A stretch of 64,000 nucleotides of DNA from contig JACQAM010000001.1 in NCBI GenBank assembly GCA_016194975.1, positions 1 to 64,000 of the forward strand, read 5' to 3'. The translations under genes were made by a program, and so were the position numbers. Each line of letters opens with the position of its first letter. Positions within the stretch are counted from its first letter, which is position 1. Below, in pieces: positions 1-9,482 of this stretch. The notes under the pieces are model-generated. The model was not told the DNA's origin. It was given only the letters and a program-made list of their open reading frames with translations, and searched no databases. Source of the stretch: Bacteroidota bacterium. Its GTDB lineage: Bacteria; Bacteroidota; Bacteroidia; Palsa-965.

Positions 1-1035
1 TGGAATTGTATTGGTCAATAAACCGGAACCACTTATTATTCCAGTTCCAATTACTATAGAATTATTTGCAGACGATGAAGTATTTACTTTTTGCCCAATC
101 GCAATTGAATTTTGTCCATAAGCGTAATCGCCAATGCTTCCGATACCAAGCCCGCGAATGGGAGTTCCGTTGGGCAAGTACGCGGTGTTCGAATAAATAA
201 TATTGTGCGAACTCAAAACAATGGAACTGTCGCCGAAATGGATTTCGCTGTCGCCTGGCAATGGAACAATCCTGTAAGAATAAATTTTCCCGTTCACTCT
301 TTCATCTCCATTCACATCTAATTTGTAAACAGGGTTCACCAAACCAATTCCAACATTTCCGCTCGTGCCCGTATTCATAATGGTATTTCCATTCGCACCC
401 GCGTGACTTTGCAAAAGCAGATCGCCGCTTTTTGTGCACACACCCGCGAGCGCGCCTCCATCCATGCACAATTTATTATCCACTTCCATTTCCACATTTC
501 CTCTAATAGTATCGCCACGAAAATTCTGCACGCCGGTAATTCCTGAAACATTTAAAGTTCCGGTGATGATTGCATTTCCATTCACCGAAAGTTTTTCTGA
601 GGGAGAATTTGTTCCTATTCCAACATTGCCGGAATTGATGTTGTACAAATTTGTTCCGGTGTAAGAATTTGCAAACGCCCATCCGCTAATCGAAGAAATA
701 TTTTTGAAAGTTCCGTCGCCGCTCAGCACTTGGTTGGTATCACCGGAAAAATTTGTACGCGCTAAGTTCCCATTCACGTCGAGCGAAACAAAACCGTTTC
801 CCGCGCCTGCGAGATTGTTCACGCGTAACGTGCCCGCGCTCGTGAGCGTCATGCGCGCGAGATTGTTCGTGCGGAAACGAAGATCTGCCGAGTTGGTGGA
901 ACCGAAAAAATCTGTGGAGGAAACATTATTTCCGTTGTTGCTCCAGAAAGGAAGATTCTGCGAGAACATGTTTGTGCTGCTAATTGCGAGTGCAATTACC
1001 AATGAAATTTTGAGAAATGGGGGGGTATGTGTCAT
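1..1035 (-). CDS. Secreted tail-fibre-like repeat protein, C-terminal part beyond the window
   Basis: The minus strand is open from ATG 1035-1033 to the window edge, so the 3' end is missing. It begins MTHTPPFLKIS and continues into a hydrophobic signal segment ending near FSQN. The mature part is built of short beta-rich units such as VGIGTNSP, LDVNGN and LSGDGTF, as in trimeric phage tail-fibre or collar-like surface proteins of Bacteroidota. The first ~120 residues are nearly identical to the protein at 10196-11593, at DNA level too, and the similarity runs about 40 bp upstream of the ATG. A run of 7 C (minus strand) lies at codons 4-7 and is in frame here. Export is inferred from the signal peptide. 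A T9SS sorting domain is likely at the unseen C-terminus, because the paralog has one. Role is probably surface display or adhesion, not shown. Confidence 0.8.
   Translation of the reverse strand, partial: MTHTPPFLKISLVIALAISSTNMFSQNLPFWSNNGNNVSSTDFFGSTNSADLRFRTNNLARMTLTSAGTLRVNNLAGAGNGFVSLDVNGNLARTNFSGDTNQVLSGDGTFKNISSISGWAFANSYTGTNLYNINSGNVGIGTNSPSEKLSVNGNAIITGTLNVSGITGVQNFRGDTIRGNVEMEVDNKLCMDGGALAGVCTKSGDLLLQSHAGANGNTIMNTGTSGNVGIGLVNPVYKLDVNGDERVNGKIYSYRIVPLPGDSEIHFGDSSIVLSSHNIIYSNTAYLPNGTPIRGLGIGSIGDYAYGQNSIAIGQKVNTSSSANNSIVIGTGIISGSGLLTNTIP
1019..1025 (-). repeat. Poly-C tract (7 C) at codons 4-7 of the first paralog
   Basis: Seven consecutive G on the plus strand read as C7 on the coding strand, 10 nt after the ATG at 1035. 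With 7 C the reading frame joins the signal peptide and the body of the protein. The matching tract in the paralog has 9 C and breaks the frame, so this run is a candidate contingency (slipped-strand) locus. Confidence 0.75.
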
Positions 1036-1311
1036 GAGTTGGAGTTTTGTAACTGCAAGTTAATGCGGAAATTTATTAATGTCAAGTATAGTTGGCTTAA
1101 TTCGACCAAAAAAGAAATTGATACGATGAAATAGAATGATTTCATAATCCGGATCACACCTCTCAATCGGGAGTGCTCAATTCTCAACTCCTTTCATTCT
1201 CCTATTCTTCCGTGCTCGAAATTTTTCCAACAAAAAACCCGCCCACAATGAAATAAATTTCTACTTTGGACGAAGATCGATTACTAGTGACACCGTTAAC
1301 TGAACACGCTT

Positions 1312-1755
1312 ATGAAAAAAATATTTTTCTCTCACTTCCTGCTGCCGGCGGCTTTTTTTTCCTGCCAAAACAATGAAACAACTCACGAATCATCTTCATT
1401 CGATTCTGCAAAAAAGAATGAGCCCGTAATGGTTGTGGATGAAACTGCGCATGACTATTTCAACCGTATTTACGGGATATTGCAGAACAATGATTCTTTG
1501 CACTGGAAAGATCAGTTCTCGCCGGCAATGCAATCGCATTTTCCTGACAACAAAGATGTGATGAAGAATTTCGATTTCTATAAAGACTTCTTCACGAAAA
1601 TGGTGAAGAATGATTTCAAAGGAGATCCTTCATTGGTAAATATCAGTATCACGAAGAATGGTATGATCGCTATCGTTGATACCCTGCAGGGAACAGATAG
1701 CATGAAATTAAAAGTTGTGCGCGTGAATGGAAAGATACTGATGGATGAGAAGTGA
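1312..1755 (+). CDS. Putative small lipoprotein, unknown function
   Basis: This encodes a 147-residue protein starting MKKIFFSHFLLPAAFFSC. The basic N-terminus, hydrophobic stretch and Cys18 look like a lipoprotein signal with a non-ideal lipobox (FFSC). The mature part is hydrophilic, and I recognise no family. The last ~60 residues (VNISITKNGMIAIVDTLQGTD) look like a small beta-rich fold of the kind found in periplasmic domains. It is transcribed convergently with the 637-residue gene that ends at 1874, with an inverted repeat between them that may terminate both. Outer- or inner-membrane attachment on the periplasmic side is an inference from the signal only. Confidence 0.6.
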   Translation: MKKIFFSHFLLPAAFFSCQNNETTHESSSFDSAKKNEPVMVVDETAHDYFNRIYGILQNNDSLHWKDQFSPAMQSHFPDNKDVMKNFDFYKDFFTKMVKNDFKGDPSLVNISITKNGMIAIVDTLQGTDSMKLKVVRVNGKILMDEK

Positions 1756-1760
1756 GGTGA

Positions 1761-1875
1761 GAGTACGAAATACGAAAAGTGTACTAAAAGCTCGGATGGA
1801 TTTCGTAACCATGTGCATTTCGTAACTTTTAGTAAACTTTTCCCGAATTAATTCGGGATTTAGTATTTCATACTC
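1761..1875. repeat. Long imperfect inverted repeat between convergent genes
   Basis: GAGTACGAAATAC at 1761-1773 is matched by GTATTTCATACTC at 1863-1875 (12 of 13 complementary). Inside this, ACTAAAAG (1783-1790) pairs with CTTTTAGT (1826-1833). The right arm overlaps the stop codon of the minus-strand gene ending at 1874. It could act as a bidirectional terminator or simply be an intergenic repeat. There is no long T run. Confidence 0.55.
1841..1858. repeat. 18-bp perfect palindrome TCCCGAATTAATTCGGGA
   Basis: This is a perfect dyad with TCCCGA/TCGGGA arms in the gap between the convergent genes at 1312 and 1874. A second palindrome with the same six-base arms but a different centre lies at 47700-47717. 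It could be an extragenic palindrome or an operator. Confidence 0.6.
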
Positions 1876-3787
1876 AATAAGGCCAAGTGCCCCTCTTCTT
1901 CTTATGACATTTCCTGAGATTAATTATTTTTTTTCCATTGATGTAAAATGAACGATGCGGTACAGAATGTTGTTTTCTCGTATAGCAGCAACAATCTTCA
2001 TAAACAACTCCTTCGTATTTTCCATTCACAAATCGCGCGCGGAATGTAAGCCCGCCGGAATAGCCGTTGTATTTTTTTTGAACGCCGGTTTGTTTTCCAT
2101 CTTTATCATACGTTCCTTCTTCGAGAAGAAATCCGTTCTCGGAATATTCCCTGTATTTTCCTACCTGCACATTTACGTAATATGAATAATCCTGGTATTG
2201 ACTTTTTCGCGCAACTTCCTCGTAATAACTTTCCGTCAGTAATTTTCCGGTGTTGGCAGAATACGAACAGGTTTTGTCCAGCCAGCCGGATTGCGTACGG
2301 AAACTGTGCCAGGTGACAATATTATTTCTCGTGATCCATTTTGTTTCGCCGGGTAAAGAAATATTCGTGTTCGGGTTCATGAACCATTTTCCATTGGGAA
2401 GTTTCACATAATCCATCGCGTATTCCGGGTTCTCCCATTTTTCAGGAACACATTTTTCATTGAGATAATCATACGTCTTAAGCCGGTACCCTGTTCCGCT
2501 TATCTGCGAAAGAATAAGTCTTCCGTGATCTCCGAAATATTTTACCGTATCACCCATCCAGATGCTGCTGTCGATCTTCGTGCATAATTTTATTCTTCCC
2601 GGCATAGGGTAAATGAATCCGGCTGAACCGTAATAATTGTTCTGGTAATATGAACGGAAATCATTCTCATTCTTCTTTGTATATAATTTCTCTTCCTCAT
2701 AATTTTCTTCGAGAATATCGCCCTGCACAGAATTTATTTTTCTTTTTATGATCGTCCCTCCTCTCACGTGAAACTCATACGAAGGAGAATATCGTTCCCC
2801 GGCGAAAACAGGAAACTCATATTTATGTTCATCATTGTAATATTCCTTATTGTAATATTCCACACCTGTTATAGAAGAATTACCGTTGAAATAAATGAAC
2901 TGGTACACATAACCGCCTTCAGCAGTATCCATGATCAATCCGTCTTCATCACTTTTTCCATTCTTGCGGAATTCCCTGCGGCTTTGGAACCGGGGCTCCC
3001 GATAGATCGTATCGAAGCGCGTGATCTGTTTTTCAATTTCAGCAGAACGTGTTCCATTTTCATAATAGAAATGATCGAGTGGTTTTCCGAGCGAATCGAA
3101 CGTGAAAAATAATCCCTGGAGTTTATTATTCACGTAATAACCGAGCGAAGCCATTCTTCCATTGGAAAAATACGTTTGCCACAATCCTGTTTTACAGAAC
3201 GTATCTTCGCCTGCGCGCAGGTAAAATCCTTTTTCTTTTACTTTCCACTCATATTCCGTCCCGGGATAAAGCGATTCATAAAATTTTATTTCATTGATGG
3301 AGCTAAACGGATAATTCCTGTCAATAAGAATTTTCCCGGTGGAATCTGTTCTCGCGTAACGGGAAACATTTCCATCCGCATCAAAAAAATAATCTTCCCG
3401 CAAGCGGCAACCGTAAACAGAAACAGGCAAATGATCCCAGCTGGAAACAGAAAATATCTTCCCATTTGCATTGAATAAAGTTCTCCGCGTGTACCAGCCG
3501 TAAGTGGTGGAATCGGATGATGGCAATCCATTCGCAAAAAATTTTTTCTGGCTATAGCCGTAAGCGCTTCTTACGATTTCACGTGAAAGCAATCCACCCG
3601 GGTAGAAATAATATTCCTGGAAATTACTGTCGCCCGTTTTCAATCGCACATACTTCGCTGTCGAATCAGGATAATAAGAAATGGAATCGTAGTAAACGGA
3701 ATTATCGGGATAGGAATCGGAATAATTTCCTGTTCTGAAAGAAAAAATAACTGGCAGAAAAAATAAAAGTGGGAAAATATTTTTCAT
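1874..3787 (-). CDS. Secreted MORN/YwqK-like repeat protein
   Basis: The 637-residue protein has an N-terminal signal peptide (MKNIFPLLFFLPVIFSF). The body carries repeated aromatic-rich units of the type G-x-W-x-x-Y-(F/Y)-x-N-G, for example TGLWQTYFSNGRMASLGYY and GVQKKYNGYSGGLTFRARF. These resemble MORN-variant (YwqK-like) repeats common in Bacteroidota envelope proteins. The C-terminus is basic (KKRGTWPY) with no obvious T9SS sorting domain. A Cys cluster (DCCCY) near residue 600 is unusual. It is followed upstream on the same strand by the NIDO/PKD gene that ends at 3816, and a shared operon is possible. Molecular function is unknown; MORN-type sheets usually mediate binding. Confidence 0.75.
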   Translation of the reverse strand: MKNIFPLLFFLPVIFSFRTGNYSDSYPDNSVYYDSISYYPDSTAKYVRLKTGDSNFQEYYFYPGGLLSREIVRSAYGYSQKKFFANGLPSSDSTTYGWYTRRTLFNANGKIFSVSSWDHLPVSVYGCRLREDYFFDADGNVSRYARTDSTGKILIDRNYPFSSINEIKFYESLYPGTEYEWKVKEKGFYLRAGEDTFCKTGLWQTYFSNGRMASLGYYVNNKLQGLFFTFDSLGKPLDHFYYENGTRSAEIEKQITRFDTIYREPRFQSRREFRKNGKSDEDGLIMDTAEGGYVYQFIYFNGNSSITGVEYYNKEYYNDEHKYEFPVFAGERYSPSYEFHVRGGTIIKRKINSVQGDILEENYEEEKLYTKKNENDFRSYYQNNYYGSAGFIYPMPGRIKLCTKIDSSIWMGDTVKYFGDHGRLILSQISGTGYRLKTYDYLNEKCVPEKWENPEYAMDYVKLPNGKWFMNPNTNISLPGETKWITRNNIVTWHSFRTQSGWLDKTCSYSANTGKLLTESYYEEVARKSQYQDYSYYVNVQVGKYREYSENGFLLEEGTYDKDGKQTGVQKKYNGYSGGLTFRARFVNGKYEGVVYEDCCCYTRKQHSVPHRSFYINGKKIINLRKCHKKKRGTWPY

Positions 3788-3815
3788 CGGGACAACGGGG
3801 AAATATTTTATTAAT

Positions 3816-5600
3816 TTATTTATCGCGGATCACATGAAAAAATCCTTTCATTGGTTTTTCAATGTAAGGCCCGGAAAGCACATAATAGTAAACACCATCG
3901 TTCACATTCGGCTTCCAGTCGTTCTGGTAATTATTGCTTTCGTAAATAAGATTTCCCCATCGATTATACACCAAAAGCGATGAGTGCGGACGTTTGTCGA
4001 GATTGGTGAACACGAGCACATCATTCACATTATCTCCATTGGGCGTAACTACATTCGGCGCAATAACAGGAGGCAAAGGAATTTCTGTTTGCACAAGATA
4101 TAACTGCGACAAAGAAGCCGTGCATCCGCTTCCGACAGAAACAGTAAGTGTAACCGTGTACAAACTATCTGTTGCGTAAGTGTGCGCAGGATTCTGCAAC
4201 GTGGAAGTATTTCCATCGCCAAAATCCCAGAGCCAGCTTGTTGCGCCGGGAGTATTGTCAGTGAATGTTACGGTTACGCCTGCGGGTTGCACAGGCGGTG
4301 GCCACATCGTGAAACTGATTGATGGAAAAGAAATAATATCAACGATCACATTTGCAGTAGTAGTTGCCGGCGGAGATCCGTTATCGGTTCCGGTGAGTGT
4401 GATCGTGTTGTAACCGGTGTTCACTGCATTCGCAATAAGTGTTGCAGAAATTACCGCAGGATTTCCGCTGGTGTTTGAAGTGATGGTCAATCCTGAAATG
4501 CTGCTGGTAATATTCGCAACGGTAATTTGTCCGTTCTCCGGCGAAAGAAAACTTGCATCAATGGCAGTGGTATCGCCAATGCAGAGAATGATCGTGTCGC
4601 ACACCTCCGCTGAATTTAAAATAGGCGGCAAATTATTTCCGGAACCATTATTACAAACATCAAAATAAAATGTTTGGTTGTCGAGCCAGCTCACACCATC
4701 GGGATTTCCGAAGGGGCCATCATAATTTGTTCCCGGAGAATCGAACTGGCCGATCTGTATAAAATCAGTTCCATTCCCGCGATTCACGCCGACAGTTGCA
4801 GGCGATCCGCCGAAACCATTATTTCCGGATGAAGCATCGCCCGTTGTCCATTGCATATCGCCATAACAGAAATTCACATTGTTTCCCGAAGGAAGAATAG
4901 GATCGCTTCCATTGGTAATGATCAATTGAAAATCATTGTAGAGCGGTTGGTGCGCAGCGTTCTCACTCGGATCGGAATCATAGTAATCCACATTTTGCCA
5001 GCGAACGACCATGTAGGTTGATGTGATCTTGTAATAAACAATTCCGCTTGCAGGATTGCGCGTATCCACATCGCCCCAGAACGGAGCGATCATGATGAAC
5101 GTAGAATCAGGAAAAGAATTCGCCGTGAAAGTTCCGTACGAAAGTCCGAATGAAATATTGCCATTGTTGTTGATGTAACAATTATTCATCGTTTGCCCGT
5201 AAAAACAAAAATTAAAAGGAAGCGTGATCTGCGGCGATGAACCGTCATCATTCCTGTAATCGGGTGGAATGATCGTGCTGCTCGCATCAACAAAAGGAAC
5301 AACACTGAACGAAGCATCGATCGGGATCATACAATTGCACAGCACACTCGACGCCGGAGAAGGCATGATCTTCGGTTTCATCTGCATACTCATTGCGTGG
5401 TGATTGATGAAGACCACAGGCCCGTGTGGAAGCTTGCCTTCTTTTTTAAGCAATTCATATTGCGGAGAACCGATGTCGGGAAGAGGAACGAGTGAATCCT
5501 GCGCACAGCTAATTCCGGAAATGAAAAAGAAAATAAAAATTAAAGGAAAATAATTTTTTCTTCTCACTCCGTCTCCCGTTTTATTTATCTCGTTCTTCAT
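3816..5600 (-). CDS. NIDO-PKD surface protein with T9SS type B sorting domain
   Basis: The protein has 594 residues. A signal peptide is seen at residues ~15-33 (FPLIFIFFFISGISC). A nidogen-like (NIDO) domain follows at about residues 95-320, marked by DYRNDDGSSP, FCFYGQ and IAPFWGDVDTR. A spacer region, then a PKD domain with SWLWDFGDGNTSTLQNPAHTY, lies near residues 430-510. The last ~75 residues are a gliding-motility-type (CHU_C, type B) sorting domain: TPNGDNVNDVL, YNRWGNLIY, GVYYYVLSG. Type B domains direct export by T9SS, often leaving the protein associated with the surface or released. The neighbour at 5626 is a paralog with the same domain order and more PKD copies, so this is probably a local tandem duplication. 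Likely an adhesin or matrix protein. Confidence 0.88.
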   Translation of the reverse strand: MKNEINKTGDGVRRKNYFPLIFIFFFISGISCAQDSLVPLPDIGSPQYELLKKEGKLPHGPVVFINHHAMSMQMKPKIMPSPASSVLCNCMIPIDASFSVVPFVDASSTIIPPDYRNDDGSSPQITLPFNFCFYGQTMNNCYINNNGNISFGLSYGTFTANSFPDSTFIMIAPFWGDVDTRNPASGIVYYKITSTYMVVRWQNVDYYDSDPSENAAHQPLYNDFQLIITNGSDPILPSGNNVNFCYGDMQWTTGDASSGNNGFGGSPATVGVNRGNGTDFIQIGQFDSPGTNYDGPFGNPDGVSWLDNQTFYFDVCNNGSGNNLPPILNSAEVCDTIILCIGDTTAIDASFLSPENGQITVANITSSISGLTITSNTSGNPAVISATLIANAVNTGYNTITLTGTDNGSPPATTTANVIVDIISFPSISFTMWPPPVQPAGVTVTFTDNTPGATSWLWDFGDGNTSTLQNPAHTYATDSLYTVTLTVSVGSGCTASLSQLYLVQTEIPLPPVIAPNVVTPNGDNVNDVLVFTNLDKRPHSSLLVYNRWGNLIYESNNYQNDWKPNVNDGVYYYVLSGPYIEKPMKGFFHVIRDK

Positions 5601-5625
5601 GGAGAAGGATACACCGAAAAAAATA

Positions 5626-7878
5626 TCAGCGTATCAGGTTAATGTGTCCCACGTAAAGATGATCGACGCCATCGATTCCGGTGAGCGCTATCCTGTAAAC
5701 ATAAACACCGGCTTCCACTTTCATGTCTTTGAAATATCCGTCCCATCCTTTTACAGGATCATGCGTCTGGAAAACCAAATTTCCCCAGCGATCGAACACC
5801 ATGAAATTATATTGGTTCACATAAGCAGGATCACTGAACACAGGGAAAAACCAGTCGTTCTTCGTATCACCATTCGGCGTAAATGCATTCGGGATCCAGA
5901 TGAGCAATTCCGGAAGTACGATCACATTCTCGGTGATCGTATCGGGACAAGCGCCGCCTGCACCTGATGCAATGAGTGTAACCTGGTAAGTTCCGGTGTC
6001 GGGATAAATGAAAGAAGGATCCTGTTGCGTAGATGTTGCACTTCCTGTTCCGAAATCCCAATACCATTGCAGCGGCGTCGGTGAAGACTGATCGGAAAAA
6101 TAAACAGTAGGATCTGCCATCGTAACTGTTGCGGGCGTCCACGTGAATGCAGCTTGCGGTCCGGGAATTACATCAATGAAATTGTGAATGGAATCGGTGT
6201 AAGAACATCCCTGTGCAGAAGTAACAGTGAGCACAACGCTGTACCATCCGTTTGCATTGTAACAGTAAGAAGGATTTTGCAATGTATCTGTTGCTCCTGT
6301 TCCGAAATGCCATTGCCATTGCGCAGGTGTACTTCCCTGCACCGTGCTCGCGTCTGTGAAATTCACACACAGTGGCGCGCAACCTGAAGTTGGTGTTGCA
6401 GTGAAATTCACTTGCGGCAAATAATAAACCTGCACATTCTGAATTGCAGTATCGCGGCATCCGTTCGTGTCGGTCACTAAAAGTGTAACCGCATAAACTC
6501 CCGGAGAATTGTAAACATAATTTGCAGGATCAACATTCGAAGTATCATTCGTCATTGCAGCAATTCCAAAATCCCAATGAAGCGAACTCATTGGTGCGGT
6601 AGTAAATGTTGACGTGTTGGAAAAAGGCATAGGTGTTCCCGGACAAACTCCTTGCGAAGTGAACGAAGCTGTTGGCGCCCTCACTACATTGATCACAATT
6701 ATTCCTGTTGTAGTTGCTGAAGGAGTTCCATTGTCTGTTCCTGAAACAATAATTGTGTTGATGCCAATGTTGGAAGGAAGCCCTACAAAATCTGCTGAGT
6801 AGTCCGCAATATTTCCGGGAGTAGAATTCACATTCGTCAAACCTGTTCCCGATGCAGTTGCACTTGCGATTGTTGTTTGTCCGAGTTCCGGCGAAAGATA
6901 TTGCGCAGTGATGAGCAACGTATCGTTTTCGCAGAGTTGTATTGTATCACAAACCAGATTGCAACTCATGATCGGTGGAATATTTCCTCCGCTGCTGAGC
7001 GAACATACGTTCAGAAAAAATTGTTTGTTGTCGAGCCAATCTACCTGGCTTGGCGGACCGAACGGGCCATTGTAAGTTGTACCCGGTGCATTAAATTGTC
7101 CGAATTGAATGTAGTTGATACCATCACCGAGATTTGCGCCCACTGTTGCAGGCGTTCCGCCGAATCCGCCAACACCGGAAGATGCATCACCGGTTGTCCA
7201 CTGCATGTCGCCATAACTTATTCCTATATTACTTCCAACAGGAAGTATCGGATCTGTTCCGTCGGTGATCACGAGTTGAAAATCATTCACAAGATTCGCA
7301 TGCTGAAAATAATATCCGACATTATTCCAGCGAACCACTACGTGATGTGCAGCAACGCGGTAATAAACAATTCCACTCGCTGGCGCGCGCGTATCCGCAT
7401 CCGCCCAGAAAGGCGCGATCATTTCATACGCGTTACTCGGAAAACCGGTAGAGGTGAAACTTCCATAAGGCAATCCGAACGAAACATTTCCATTATTGTT
7501 CACATAAAGCCCGGTCCACGTTTGTCCGTAAAAACAAAAGTTAAAAGGAAAATTTATGATCGGCGATGAACCATCGTCATTGCGATAATCCGGAGGAGTG
7601 CCGCCGACAAACGGAACAACATTGAAAGTAGAATCAATAGGAATGAGCCCGGTGCAATTGAGCGGAACAATTGTTGGATTTACGATGGGTGAAGCAGCTA
7701 CTGACTGCGCGCTGTTTCCGTTTCCTACATAGAAATAAGAATGATTGAGTTGCCCGCTTTGTTTGAGCTGATCGTGATTCTGCGGCGTTATCATTTGCGG
7801 CTGCAAAATATTCTGCGCAAACGATCCGAACGGAAAGATCACGACAGAAAAAACGAGTATGAACAAACTGCGTTTCAA
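5626..7878 (-). CDS. NIDO plus multi-PKD surface protein with T9SS type B sorting domain
   Basis: I place the start at TTG 7878-7876, which opens directly into a good signal peptide (KRSLFILVFSVVIFPFGSFAQ). The frame is open upstream to a GTG at 7977, and no ATG precedes the signal, so an unusual start or a small error upstream is possible. The mature protein has a NIDO domain (IAPFWADADTRAPASGIVY) much like that of the 3816 gene, then three PKD-like domains (SSLHWDFG, AQWQWHFGTGATDTLQNP, LQWYWDFGTG). It ends in a type B sorting domain (TPNGDTKNDWFFPVF, FDRWGNLVFQTHD, GVYVYRIALTG). Export by T9SS is inferred. The two tandem genes share the NIDO domain and the linker containing CDTI-LC-D. Confidence 0.88.
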   Translation of the reverse strand: MKRSLFILVFSVVIFPFGSFAQNILQPQMITPQNHDQLKQSGQLNHSYFYVGNGNSAQSVAASPIVNPTIVPLNCTGLIPIDSTFNVVPFVGGTPPDYRNDDGSSPIINFPFNFCFYGQTWTGLYVNNNGNVSFGLPYGSFTSTGFPSNAYEMIAPFWADADTRAPASGIVYYRVAAHHVVVRWNNVGYYFQHANLVNDFQLVITDGTDPILPVGSNIGISYGDMQWTTGDASSGVGGFGGTPATVGANLGDGINYIQFGQFNAPGTTYNGPFGPPSQVDWLDNKQFFLNVCSLSSGGNIPPIMSCNLVCDTIQLCENDTLLITAQYLSPELGQTTIASATASGTGLTNVNSTPGNIADYSADFVGLPSNIGINTIIVSGTDNGTPSATTTGIIVINVVRAPTASFTSQGVCPGTPMPFSNTSTFTTAPMSSLHWDFGIAAMTNDTSNVDPANYVYNSPGVYAVTLLVTDTNGCRDTAIQNVQVYYLPQVNFTATPTSGCAPLCVNFTDASTVQGSTPAQWQWHFGTGATDTLQNPSYCYNANGWYSVVLTVTSAQGCSYTDSIHNFIDVIPGPQAAFTWTPATVTMADPTVYFSDQSSPTPLQWYWDFGTGSATSTQQDPSFIYPDTGTYQVTLIASGAGGACPDTITENVIVLPELLIWIPNAFTPNGDTKNDWFFPVFSDPAYVNQYNFMVFDRWGNLVFQTHDPVKGWDGYFKDMKVEAGVYVYRIALTGIDGVDHLYVGHINLIR

Positions 7879-8094
7879 GTCTCGGAATATTTTTGCAGGA
7901 GGGAAAATAAAACGTGTTTGCCGGCACGCAAAATCCTGCAATTGAGCATTATCTAACAAAATAACGAAAAAAACCACGAAGGGGTTTCAGCATTTCCATT
8001 CTCGTTTTTAGAGCTTTGATTGTCAGTAATTTATGTTTACCCCCGATTGTTCATTATCCGGTGTTTTCCAATGCTTTTATGCGATCTCTCCTTT

Positions 8095-8102
8095 TATCTT
8101 TG
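8095..8102 (+). promoter_or_regulatory. Bacteroidota -7 box TATCTTTG before the MATE gene
   Basis: TATCTTTG is a perfect match to TAnnTTTG and ends 11 nt before the ATG at 8114. No convincing TTG -33 element is seen at the usual spacing. Confidence 0.6.
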
Positions 8103-8113
8103 GCACCCGAATT

Positions 8114-9475
8114 ATGAAAACGCTCTCCTGGAAAAAACATTTATTGCAAACACTTTTTCTTGCGTTGCCGGTTTGCCTGAGCAATGTCGGGCACATCGTG
8201 GTGGATCTTGCTGATAATTTTTTCATCGGAATGCTCCCGGAAAAAACTACAGGGCAAGCCGCAGTGAGTCTTGCAGCTGCGTTGTACACAGCCATACTCG
8301 TACTCGCGATCGGAATTTCTTATGGACTTACACCGATCGTTGCAGAAGCAGATGTGCAGAAAAATAAAACGAAGATCGTCTCGCATTTCCGCCACGCATT
8401 TCTGTTGAATATTTTTTCTTCCGTAATACTATTTTTTGTGCTGATGATGTGCGCGCCGCTTTTGCATCATGCCGATAAACCTGCAGCGGTAACAGATCTT
8501 GCTGTAAAATATCTTGATGTGATGATGCTCTCGATGATCCCGCTGAGTTTATTTTTCACGTGCAAGCAATTTGCAGAAGGAATGTCGGACACGCGCGCGT
8601 CCATGTACATCACGATCCTCGCGAACGTGATGAATATTTTTCTGAACTGGATTCTTGTCTTCGGGAAATTCGGATTTCCCCGTCTTGGTGTAATGGGTGC
8701 ATGCTGGGCCACTTTCATTTCAAGATGTTTCATGGCCGTAGCGATTGTCTTTTACATTTATTTTATTCCGCGTTACCGGGAATTCCGGGAAGCTTTCCGT
8801 TTGAAAAATTTTTCGCTGGAACCGATCAAAGAACAACTGCGAATTGGAATTCCATCGGGGCTGATGTTCGTGATGGAAGTTGCTGCATTCGGAGTTCCCA
8901 CACTTTTTATTCCGGGAACGGATCAGCTTGCTGCGCATCGTGTGTCGCTGAGTCTTGCGGCAATGACTTACATGATCTCGAGCGGGCTCGGTGCGGCGGC
9001 AACCATTCGTGTAGGAAATTTTCTCGGGAGGAAAGATGAAACCGGTTTGCGTCGTGCAGGATTCAGCGCAGTTATTCTCTCGTTCATTTTCATGTTTGTC
9101 GCGGCAATTATTTTTATTCTCTTCCGCTACCGGCTTCCGGAAATTTTCAATAACGATCCTGATGTTTTAAAATATGCCGGGCCACTTTTACTTGTTGCTG
9201 CGGCCTTCCAGTTGTTCGATGGATCGCAGGTCACTGCACAGGGAGCATTGCGCGGACTGAAAGACACGATCGTTCCCGGTTTTATTGCATTCTTCGCTTA
9301 CTGGTGTGTGGGATTGCCGATGAGTTATTTTTTCTGCGTGAAAGAAGGGCTCGGTGCGCTGGGAGTATGGTACGGATTTGTATTGGGATTATCGGTTGCG
9401 TGCGCTGGATTTATTTCGCGGTTTTATTTTTTGTCTTCGAAAGGGAGATGGATTCAGAGGACAACAGTGAGATAA
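8114..9475 (+). CDS. MATE family efflux transporter
   Basis: From ATG 8114 the product is 453 residues, the usual MATE length. The frame is open upstream to 8033, but 8114 fits both the hydrophobic start (MKTLSWKKHLLQTLFLALPV) and the -7 box just upstream. About twelve hydrophobic segments are visible. The first half has GHIVVDLADNFFIGML, typical of MATE helix 1-2. The second half repeats the fold (LRIGIPSGLMFVMEVAAFG, QVTAQGALRGLKDTIVPG), as expected for the two-bundle architecture. MATE proteins export cationic drugs or metabolites from the inner membrane in exchange for Na+ or H+; the substrate here cannot be read from sequence. It stands alone, divergent from the 5626 gene. Confidence 0.92.
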   Translation: MKTLSWKKHLLQTLFLALPVCLSNVGHIVVDLADNFFIGMLPEKTTGQAAVSLAAALYTAILVLAIGISYGLTPIVAEADVQKNKTKIVSHFRHAFLLNIFSSVILFFVLMMCAPLLHHADKPAAVTDLAVKYLDVMMLSMIPLSLFFTCKQFAEGMSDTRASMYITILANVMNIFLNWILVFGKFGFPRLGVMGACWATFISRCFMAVAIVFYIYFIPRYREFREAFRLKNFSLEPIKEQLRIGIPSGLMFVMEVAAFGVPTLFIPGTDQLAAHRVSLSLAAMTYMISSGLGAAATIRVGNFLGRKDETGLRRAGFSAVILSFIFMFVAAIIFILFRYRLPEIFNNDPDVLKYAGPLLLVAAAFQLFDGSQVTAQGALRGLKDTIVPGFIAFFAYWCVGLPMSYFFCVKEGLGALGVWYGFVLGLSVACAGFISRFYFLSSKGRWIQRTTVR

Positions 9476-9482
9476 AGTTCTC

